Under the pieces are notes generated by a model. The model saw only the letters and a program-made list of their open reading frames with translations, was not told the DNA's origin and ran no database searches. A program made the position numbers and the translations under genes. A stretch of 64,000 nt of DNA. Origin: Flavobacterium sp. NKUCC04_CG. GTDB taxonomy: Bacteria > Bacteroidota > Bacteroidia > Flavobacteriales > Flavobacteriaceae. Of the stretch, positions 57,939 through 64,000 are shown one piece after another. The stretch is from contig NZ_JAHKRA010000006.1 of assembly GCF_019345525.1 (NCBI RefSeq), forward strand, positions 1 to 64,000. Direction: 5' to 3'. Positions within the stretch are counted from its first letter, which is position 1, and each line of letters begins with the position of its first letter.

Positions 57939-58943
57939 ATGAGTGCAGATAAAGAAGCCAAATTAAAAGCTTTACAGCTTACATTAGATAAATTAGACAA
58001 AACCTACGGTAAGGGAACGGTGATGAAATTGGGCGACCGTGCAGTAGTCGAGGTAGAAGCAATTTCTTCAGGTTCGTTAGGATTGGATTTAGCCTTGGGA
58101 GTAAATGGATATCCGCGCGGAAGAATCATCGAGATTTACGGCCCGGAATCTTCTGGTAAAACCACACTTACTTTACATGCAATCGCCGAAGCTCAGAAAA
58201 CAGGAGGTATTGCTGCATTTATTGATGCAGAGCATGCCTTTGACCGTTTTTACGCACAGAAATTGGGTGTTGATATCGACAATTTAATCATCTCTCAACC
58301 AGACAATGGAGAACAAGCACTTGAAATTGCAGAAAATTTAATTCGCTCTGGAGCTATTGACTTAGTGGTAATTGACTCTGTTGCAGCATTAACTCCAAAA
58401 AGCGAAATTGAAGGTGAAATGGGCGATTCCAAAATGGGTCTTCATGCCCGTTTGATGTCACAAGCCTTAAGAAAACTTACTGGAACAATTAGTAAAACGA
58501 ACTGTACGGTATTTTTCATCAACCAGTTGCGTGAAAAAATTGGGGTTATGTTTGGTAATCCAGAAACAACAACGGGAGGTAATGCATTAAAATTCTATGC
58601 TTCTGTTCGTTTAGACATCCGTAAATCGACTCAGATTAAAGATGGCGATTTAGTAATGGGTAACCGCACCAAAGTAAAGGTTGTGAAAAACAAAGTAGCA
58701 CCACCTTTCCGTACAGCAGAATTCGACATTATGTATGGTGAAGGAATTTCTAAAGTCGGTGAAGTATTGGACTTGGCTGTAGAATTTGAAATCGTTAAGA
58801 AAAGTGGTTCTTGGTTTAGCTATGGCGACACCAAATTGGGTCAAGGTCGCGATGCGGTTAAAGGCGTAATCAAAGACAATCCAGAATTGATGGATGAATT
58901 AGAGATTAAAATCAAAGAATTAATCAAAAGCAAAGAAGATTAG
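57939..58943 (+). CDS. recA: recombinase RecA
   Basis: 334 residues. Walker [27 protein letters not shown] start, [76 protein letters not shown] (DNA loops). The C-terminus has a short acidic/basic tail. Carries out homologous recombination and could drive the toxin-tip exchange seen in the Rhs locus. Start at 57939 matches the family ([26 protein letters not shown]). A six-codon frame (57932-57952) overlaps the start out of frame. Confidence 0.98.
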   Translation: MSADKEAKLKALQLTLDKLDKTYGKGTVMKLGDRAVVEVEAISSGSLGLDLALGVNGYPRGRIIEIYGPESSGKTTLTLHAIAEAQKTGGIAAFIDAEHAFDRFYAQKLGVDIDNLIISQPDNGEQALEIAENLIRSGAIDLVVIDSVAALTPKSEIEGEMGDSKMGLHARLMSQALRKLTGTISKTNCTVFFINQLREKIGVMFGNPETTTGGNALKFYASVRLDIRKSTQIKDGDLVMGNRTKVKVVKNKVAPPFRTAEFDIMYGEGISKVGEVLDLAVEFEIVKKSGSWFSYGDTKLGQGRDAVKGVIKDNPELMDELEIKIKELIKSKED

Positions 58944-58978
58944 TCTAGGAAATCTGGGTTAACAATTCAATAAATATC

Positions 58979-59008
58979 AGGGCTGTCTAAAAAAGACGGC
59001 CCTTTTTT
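58979..59008 (+). terminator. recA terminator
   Basis: AGGGCTGTCT (58979-58988) pairs with AGACGGCCCT (58994-59003), then a T-run. Converges with plsC. Confidence 0.85.
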
Positions 59009-59025
59009 CGTAGCTTATTTTTCTA

Positions 59026-59766
59026 TTATTTAAAAAGCAACAATTGCTTTAACATCATTTCTCTAGCTTGCTGTTTCACTTCTTTTCTATCGGCAAGAGT
59101 CTTACCTTTAGTTACTATAAACGGATGAACCACCACGGGGACCGTCCCGGGATAACCTGCAAAAAATTCAAAAGGAAAATAACGTTTTAATCCGCCGAAA
59201 GACATAGGAACAATTTCTATTTGATGTTCTATCGCCAAGCGAAATGCACCATCTTTAAACTCATCTAAGACCACGGATTTATCATCAGACACTCCCCCTT
59301 CAGGAAAAATACAAATGCTGCGTCCCAATTTTATCTTATCCTCTGCACTTTTTATAGCTTGCATTCTACTTTGGGAATTTCCGCGATCAACCAGAATACA
59401 GGTTCTTTTATAAAAGAATCCAAAAATAGGTAATTTTGCCAATTCTTGTTTACCGACAAAAACAAAGGGATTGTCTTTAATCAAAATCAACATCAGCATA
59501 ATATCCATCATCGATGTGTGATTGGCGATTAACATATAACTCTTCCCTTTTTCTGGTTTTTGTTGCCATTCGACTTGATAACGAAAACCCATACCAAAAA
59601 AAACAATTCTAGCCCAAAAACGCGCTAAAATAAAGAAGTACGGATATGTTCGATCGCTAGAAATAGTTAAAATTAGTAAGGGAGACATGATTATGATCAC
59701 CACCGTCATCAAAAGATAAAACCATATTTTCCACAAAATCCAGAATGCAATTTTCACTAGCCTCAT
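59026..59766 (-). CDS. plsC: 1-acyl-sn-glycerol-3-phosphate acyltransferase
   Basis: 246 residues. N-terminal membrane helix (IWFYLLMTVVIIIMSPLLILTI), NHTSMMD (HX4D catalytic motif), VDRGNSQ, FPEGGVSDDK and MSFGGLKRYFPF. Puts the second acyl chain on lysophosphatidate. A box TACTTTTG (59798-59805, minus) may be its -7. Confidence 0.92.
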   Translation of the reverse strand: MRLVKIAFWILWKIWFYLLMTVVIIIMSPLLILTISSDRTYPYFFILARFWARIVFFGMGFRYQVEWQQKPEKGKSYMLIANHTSMMDIMLMLILIKDNPFVFVGKQELAKLPIFGFFYKRTCILVDRGNSQSRMQAIKSAEDKIKLGRSICIFPEGGVSDDKSVVLDEFKDGAFRLAIEHQIEIVPMSFGGLKRYFPFEFFAGYPGTVPVVVHPFIVTKGKTLADRKEVKQQAREMMLKQLLLFK

Positions 59767-59797
59767 ACGTTAACTATTTCTTAAATTTTCAACAAAT

Positions 59798-59805
59798 CAA
59801 AAGTA
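59798..59805 (-). promoter_or_regulatory. -7 box TACTTTTG before plsC
   Basis: Exact TAnnTTTG on minus, 31 bp upstream of the ATG. Confidence 0.4.
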
Positions 59806-59886
59806 AAACATATAAAGCAATATAACATCACGCACTTTGATCAGCAAGGCTAAAATTAAAAAAAAAGTCTTTAGCAACAGAAAACA

Positions 59887-59919
59887 TTGCTCCTCACTCA
59901 AGCAAATCGGTTATCTTTG
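59887..59919 (+). promoter_or_regulatory. trpS promoter
   Basis: TTG (59887-59889), 22 bp, then TATCTTTG (59912-59919), 24 bp before the ATG. No T-box or attenuator visible. Confidence 0.5.
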
Positions 59920-59943
59920 TTCTAAATTTAGAAAAAATCGAAA

Positions 59944-60918
59944 ATGGCTAAAATTCTAACTGGAGTACAAAGTACTGGTACTCCCCACTTAGGAAATCTT
60001 TTAGGCGCTATCCTCCCTGCGATACAAATGGCCAACCTTAAAGAAAACAATTCCTTTCTTTTTATCGCTGATTTACACTCAGCTACACAGATAAAAGAAG
60101 CATCTATTTTGCAGGAAAACACCTATAGTGTAGCTGCAACTTGGCTGGCTTGTGGCTTAGACATTAATCACGTAACCTTTTACAGACAATCCGATGTTCC
60201 GCAAACCACCGAGTTATCGTGGTATTTGAGTTGTTTTTTCCCTTTTCAAAGATTGACACTAGCGCATTCTTTTAAAGATAAAGCCTCGCATTTAGATGAT
60301 GTTAATGCCGGACTTTTTACCTATCCAATGTTGATGGCAGCAGATATATTACTGTATGACGCCGAATTTGTTCCAGTTGGAAAAGACCAACTACAACATT
60401 TAGAAATCACTAGAGATGTAGCCTCGAGATTCAATCATCAGATGGGCGAAACCTTTGTTTTACCAGAAGCAAAAATCGCAGAGGAAGTGATGATAGTTCC
60501 TGGAACAGACGGAGAAAAAATGAGTAAATCCAGAAATAACTATATCAATATATTTCAAGATGACAAGGCCTTGCGCAAGCAAGTCATGGCTATACAAACC
60601 GATAGCACTCCTTTAGAAGACCCCAAAAACCCAGATACCTGCCATGTCTTTGCGATTTATAAATTATTAGCTACAACGGAACAAATAGCCGAATTAAAAG
60701 CCAAATATCTAGCAGGAAACTACGGATACGGTCATGCTAAACAAGAATTATTTGAGTTAATAACGAACCGTTTTAAAACGGAACGAGAAAAATACGATTA
60801 CTATATTAACCATTTAGAAGAAGTGGATGACTTATTACAAATTGGCGCCAAGAAAGCAAGCCTTATTGCTCAAAATACGTTAAATCGTGTTCGTCAAAAA
60901 TTGGGATATCGAATCTAA
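59944..60918 (+). CDS. trpS: tryptophanyl-tRNA synthetase
   Basis: 324 residues. Class I HIGH-type motif TGTPHLGNLLGA, KMSKS in GEKMSKSRNN, and VPVGKDQLQHLEITRDVASRFN. Charges tRNA-Trp. Own promoter and terminator. Confidence 0.97.
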   Translation: MAKILTGVQSTGTPHLGNLLGAILPAIQMANLKENNSFLFIADLHSATQIKEASILQENTYSVAATWLACGLDINHVTFYRQSDVPQTTELSWYLSCFFPFQRLTLAHSFKDKASHLDDVNAGLFTYPMLMAADILLYDAEFVPVGKDQLQHLEITRDVASRFNHQMGETFVLPEAKIAEEVMIVPGTDGEKMSKSRNNYINIFQDDKALRKQVMAIQTDSTPLEDPKNPDTCHVFAIYKLLATTEQIAELKAKYLAGNYGYGHAKQELFELITNRFKTEREKYDYYINHLEEVDDLLQIGAKKASLIAQNTLNRVRQKLGYRI

Positions 60919-60934
60919 GCAAAAACTATTCTCT

Positions 60935-60967
60935 AAAAAAGCTGCCTCAAAAGGGTGGCTTTTTTTA
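60935..60967. terminator. bidirectional terminator trpS/dprA
   Basis: AGCTGCCT pairs with GGGTGGCT (with G:U pairs) around a short A-rich loop, A-run before and T-run after; the two genes converge here. Confidence 0.75.
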
Positions 60968-62068
60968 TAACAATTCAAACATTTTACCGGGCAAGGGACG
61001 AATAATACCCTTTAGTTCCATCTTTAACAATAGTGCCCCAACTTTATAAACTGCCATTTGACAGGAAATTGAAATAAGATCTAACGGTTGTTTTCCAGTA
61101 ATTCGCAAGTAATCGTAAATTTTTTGTTCGTCGTCACTCAAATCTTCAAAGAGTTGTTTTTGGATTTTAGCTGTTGTTTTTTGCATTTGATCCCATTGCA
61201 AAATTTGTACTACATCTTGAGCGGATGTAATCAGTTGGGCTTGTTGCCATTTAATCAATTCATTACAACCCTTACTATATTTATCTGAAATTCTTCCGGG
61301 TACAGCAAAAACCTCCCTATTATATTCATTGGCAAAACGGGCTGTACTGATGGAGCCCCCCTTTTCCGCGCTTTCGATGATAATAGTTGCTTCCGACAAA
61401 CCTGCTACAATTCGATTACGTCTAACAAAATTCTCTTTATCTATAGAACTTCTGGTTTTAAACTCGGTTAAGAAACCGCCACTCGATTCAACAGCTGCAA
61501 CATATTTTCGATGTGCTTTAGGATAAATATCCAATAGGCCGTGACCTAAAACAGCAACCGTTTTCAATTGATTTTCAATAGCCGCCCTATGTGCCAATAT
61601 GTCTATTCCAAAAGCAAAACCACTTATTATAACAGGATTATACACCGCGAGATCTTGAATAAAAGTCCGACAAAACTCTTCGCCTCGAGCCGTAGCATTT
61701 CTAGTTCCCACTACACTAACTATACGTGGATTATTCCATGCTAATCTCCGCGTAGAGAACAACAAAACAGGGCCGTCTTCACAGTGTTTTAATCGATCTG
61801 GATATTCCTTGTCTCGAAAGTAAGTGACTACTATATTGTTTTTAACGATATTGTGCAGCTCTTTCTCCGCTTCCACAAAGATGGTCTTACTCTTTAAGTT
61901 GGACAATAAACGATTGCCTATGCCCTCTATTTTTACCAGCGATGAAACGGATGCTTTCAAAACCTCCTCTGCATCTTCAAAGATATTCAACAGCTTTTTC
62001 GCAGTCAGGTCTCCCACCCCTTCTACTTGCTGAAGCGCTAGTGTATAAAACAATTTTTCCTCATCCAT
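60965..62068 (-). CDS. dprA: DNA-processing protein DprA
   Basis: 367 residues. Helix-hairpin-helix-like start (VEGVGDLTAKKLLNIFEDAEEVLKASVSSLVKIEGIG), Rossmann-like core with VVGTRNATARGEEFCRTF, IISGFAFGIDILAHRAAI, KGGSISTARFANEYNREVFAVPG and KGCNELIKWQQAQLI, then a winged-helix C-terminus. Loads RecA on incoming single-stranded DNA. Natural uptake of DNA could feed the toxin-tip changes in the Rhs locus. Confidence 0.95.
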   Translation of the reverse strand: MDEEKLFYTLALQQVEGVGDLTAKKLLNIFEDAEEVLKASVSSLVKIEGIGNRLLSNLKSKTIFVEAEKELHNIVKNNIVVTYFRDKEYPDRLKHCEDGPVLLFSTRRLAWNNPRIVSVVGTRNATARGEEFCRTFIQDLAVYNPVIISGFAFGIDILAHRAAIENQLKTVAVLGHGLLDIYPKAHRKYVAAVESSGGFLTEFKTRSSIDKENFVRRNRIVAGLSEATIIIESAEKGGSISTARFANEYNREVFAVPGRISDKYSKGCNELIKWQQAQLITSAQDVVQILQWDQMQKTTAKIQKQLFEDLSDDEQKIYDYLRITGKQPLDLISISCQMAVYKVGALLLKMELKGIIRPLPGKMFELL

Positions 62069-62239
62069 AAAAATTAGAAAATGAATTAAACATCACCTAA
62101 TATAATACATATCAACGCATTAGTCTTGCTTTTTTACACAAAATTGCAACTAACGATTTTTCCATTCCATTTATAATCGCTTATGAACAAGTTGTTTACA
62201 ACTATTTATCGTTTTGTTAATAACATTTGTGGATAAAAT

Positions 62240-62269
62240 TTTGCTTTGTGTGTTGATTCGTTAACTTTG
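62240..62269 (+). promoter_or_regulatory. promoter of the HU/SPOR gene
   Basis: TTTG (62240-62243), 18 bp, TAACTTTG (62262-62269). The ATG codons at 62274 and 62277 fall on the expected transcription start, so the mRNA may be leaderless. Confidence 0.55.
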
Positions 62270-62273
62270 TAAT

Positions 62274-63200
62274 ATGATGATAGAAAAATACATATCCGCC
62301 TTATTATATCGCTATCAGTGTGTTATAGTTCCTGGGTTTGGTGCTTTTTTAACCGAAGTCCAGTCTGCTAGCTTTCACGAAGGTAGTCAGACTTTTTTTC
62401 CACCAAAAAAGTCAATTTCATTTAATGCTCAACTGATTCATAACGATGGGCTTCTAGCCAATCATATCGCATTAGAAGAAGGTATTTCATATGAAAAAGC
62501 AGTTGTTCAAATTACAGCCGTTGTTTCCGAATGGAAACAAGGTTTAGCGGATGACCAAACCATCTTTCTTAAGCCGATAGGATCTATCCATTTAAACGAG
62601 CGTGCTAATTTGGTTTTTGAACCCCAATTAAGCACCAATTACTTAACTTCTTCCTTTGGATTAAGTACCGTTTCTGCACCCTCAATTGGAAGAATGCAAG
62701 CCATAATAGCAGAAACAACCACGCCAATCATCAGCTTGGCACCAAAAAGACAACGCAAATACACTTTTCTTAAATATGCTGCTGTCTTAGTTGTAGCAAC
62801 AAGTATTGGAGGAACCATATACAAGCAAGAACAGGAAGCTTATATAGCCGAACAAACCTTAAACGTTGAAAAAGCCGTTCAGGACAAAGTGGATTTACAA
62901 ATTCAACAGGCAACCTTCTTTATCGAAAAACCACTAACACCTGTGGTACTAACAGTAAAAGAAGCGGTAATTTTAAAACCTTATCACATCGTTGCTAGTG
63001 CTTTTAAAAGCGAAGAAAATGCAGCCAAAGCAGTAAAAGAGCTTGAGAAAAAAGGTTATGAATCTTCTTTCTTGGAAAAGAACAAATATGGTTTTTACCC
63101 AGTTTTATATGGTAGTTATGCTAATCTCGCAGAAGCACAAGCAGCCATGCGAGCAATTCACAAGAAACACAACAAAGAAGCTTGGCTTCTCGTAAAATAA
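62274..63200 (+). CDS. HU-like/CCDC81-type and SPOR-domain membrane protein
   Basis: 308 residues (307 from the ATG at 62277). Residues ~1-120: HU/CCDC81-type prokaryotic domains (MIEKYISALLYRYQCVIVPGFGAFLTEVQSASF, FFPPKKSISFNAQLIHNDGLLANHIA). One membrane helix ~165-185 (YTFLKYAAVLVVATSIGGTIY). C-terminal SPOR domain ~240-305 (YHIVASAFKSEENAAKAVKELEKKGYESSFLEKNKYGFYPVLYGSYANLAEAQAAM), which binds denuded peptidoglycan at the septum. So it links the cell interior to the division site; a septal role is likely. Confidence 0.88.
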   Translation: MMIEKYISALLYRYQCVIVPGFGAFLTEVQSASFHEGSQTFFPPKKSISFNAQLIHNDGLLANHIALEEGISYEKAVVQITAVVSEWKQGLADDQTIFLKPIGSIHLNERANLVFEPQLSTNYLTSSFGLSTVSAPSIGRMQAIIAETTTPIISLAPKRQRKYTFLKYAAVLVVATSIGGTIYKQEQEAYIAEQTLNVEKAVQDKVDLQIQQATFFIEKPLTPVVLTVKEAVILKPYHIVASAFKSEENAAKAVKELEKKGYESSFLEKNKYGFYPVLYGSYANLAEAQAAMRAIHKKHNKEAWLLVK

Positions 63201-63203
63201 ATC

Positions 63204-63237
63204 AAAAAATCCTGAATTAATTTCAGGATTTTTTTTG
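63204..63237 (+). terminator. terminator of the HU/SPOR gene
   Basis: ATCCTGAA (63209-63216) pairs with TTCAGGAT (63222-63229), then a T-run. Confidence 0.85.
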
Positions 63238-63249
63238 TTATAATGTTTT

Positions 63250-63257
63250 TATCTTTG
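63250..63257 (+). promoter_or_regulatory. -7 box TATCTTTG of the thioesterase gene
   Basis: Exact TAnnTTTG, 13 bp before the ATG and directly behind the preceding terminator. Very short leader. Confidence 0.5.
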
Positions 63258-63269
63258 TAAAAAAAACAA

Positions 63270-63779
63270 ATGAATCCCAAATTAGTATCCGAATCTGTAA
63301 CCGTAGTAACCGATTTAGTATTACCCGGTGAAACCAATCCGCTAAACAACCTTTTTGGCGGTGAACTATTGGCCCGTATGGATCGTGCCGCTAGTATTAC
63401 AGCTCGCAGGCATTCTAGACGCGTCTGTGTAACGGCATCTGTAAACCACGTTGCCTTTAACAGAGCCATTCCCTTAGGAAGTGTAGTGACCATCGAAGCA
63501 CGTATCTCCAGAGCTTTTAACAGCTCTATGGAGGTTTTTATTGACGTTTGGATAGAGGACAGGGAATCGGGCATTAAAAACAAGGCAAACGAAGCCATAT
63601 ACACCTTTGTTGCGGTTGATGAAACCGGCAGACCCATAGTAGTTCCGCAGATTATACCTGAAACCGAATTAGAGAAAGAACGTTTCGAAGCTGCTTTACG
63701 TCGAAAACAATTGAGCTTGGTTCTAGCTGGAAAAATGAAACCTTCCGAGGCTACCGAATTGAAGGCTCTTTTTCAATAA
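63270..63779 (+). CDS. acyl-CoA thioesterase (hotdog fold)
   Basis: 169 residues. Hotdog motifs: LVLPGETNPLNNLFGGELLARMDRAASITARRHSRRVCVTASVNHVAFNRAIPLGSVVTIEARISRAFNSSMEVFIDVWIEDRESG, with the catalytic-loop N-x-L-F-G-G and V-N-H-V-(A/D)-F. Cleaves acyl-CoA to free acid and CoA; YciA/BACH-like. Cytoplasmic. Confidence 0.92.
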   Translation: MNPKLVSESVTVVTDLVLPGETNPLNNLFGGELLARMDRAASITARRHSRRVCVTASVNHVAFNRAIPLGSVVTIEARISRAFNSSMEVFIDVWIEDRESGIKNKANEAIYTFVAVDETGRPIVVPQIIPETELEKERFEAALRRKQLSLVLAGKMKPSEATELKALFQ

Positions 63780-63814
63780 GCCATATCTTATCTTTTTATT
63801 AACACCCTAGACGG

Positions 63815-63845
63815 TTTCAACTCTGAACGGTTGTGCCTAACTTTG
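63815..63845 (+). promoter_or_regulatory. promoter of the S1/P1 nuclease gene
   Basis: TTTC (63815-63818), 19 bp, then TAACTTTG (63838-63845), 15 bp before the ATG. Confidence 0.5.
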
Positions 63846-63860
63846 GATAAAATTTTTAAA

Positions 63861-64000
63861 ATGAGAAAAATAATCTATTTATTTGTAGCGTTGTTTTTAA
63901 TTAACACCACTGCCGCTTGGGCATGGGGAACAACAGGGCACCGCGTAGTTGCAGAAATTGCCGAGCGCAATTTGACTCGAAAAGCTAAGAAAAATCTAAA
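63861..64000 (+). CDS. S1/P1 zinc nuclease, secreted, partial at window end
   Basis: Forty-six codons before the window ends. Signal peptide (MRKIIYLFVALFLINTTAAWA), then the mature N-terminus WGTTGHRVVAEIAERNL: the first Trp and the His of W-G-x-x-G-H are zinc ligands of S1/P1-type single-strand nucleases and 3'-nucleotidases. The rest lies past 64000. Fits the extracellular nucleic-acid theme. Confidence 0.85.
   Translation, partial: MRKIIYLFVALFLINTTAAWAWGTTGHRVVAEIAERNLTRKAKKNL

Overview
The window looks like the chromosome of an AT-rich member of the Flavobacteriaceae (Bacteroidota). Evidence: lipoproteins with short lipoboxes, gldH and sprE/porW gliding and type IX secretion genes, a T9SS type A sorting domain, a TonB-dependent receptor followed by a DUF5689-like lipoprotein, F-type ATPase genes without atpD/atpC in the cluster, and recurrent TAnnTTTG -7 promoter boxes in place of TATAAT. 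I cannot name a genus or species from sequence alone.

The accessory part is 1-13.8 kb. A minus-strand operon encodes a YD/RHS-repeat surface protein (13773-10483), a beta-propeller-like protein with a T9SS sorting domain (10508-8931), a full-length Rhs polymorphic toxin with a colicin D-like tip (8886-5269) and its small immunity gene (5266-5021). Downstream lies a graveyard or reservoir of at least four more toxin-tip/immunity cassettes (4813-1710). Each tip starts at the same GCTAAGGGGG junction. The second tip still carries a 320-bp near-identical copy of the full-length gene's pre-toxin region. A 284-bp element with imperfect terminal inverted repeats occurs twice (1094-1377, 4721-5004), and a hairpin with compensatory base changes recurs beside cassette 3' ends. 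An RHS-core remnant (1392-1496) and an unknown membrane protein (603-941) look like older debris.

From 14.1 to 23.2 kb there is a mixed region: a tail-less ssb paralogue, a GNAT-nitrilase fusion, a PCMD lipoprotein with an outer-membrane barrel protein, a tandem array of 20 units of 27 bp, a secreted nucleotide pyrophosphatase/phosphodiesterase, a GNAT-epimerase fusion and an AI-2E family transporter.

From 23.4 to 64 kb the content is mostly housekeeping: scoAB; the ricT-gldH-PBP1A operon; a divergent secreted nuclease / TonB receptor / DUF5689 locus; a ten-gene sprE-bactofilin-atp cluster; an ABC exporter pair; terC; gpsA; yicC-gmk-nadD; aqpZ; a trhO-U32 peptidase-ferredoxin operon for tRNA U34 hydroxylation; recA; plsC; trpS; dprA; an HU/SPOR protein; a hotdog thioesterase; and the start of a secreted S1/P1 nuclease. 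Two themes link these genes: T9SS and surface biology (sprE, gldH, the sorting-domain protein) that may serve the Rhs locus, and extracellular nucleic acid or phosphate scavenging (NPP, endonuclease family, TonB receptor, S1/P1 nuclease).
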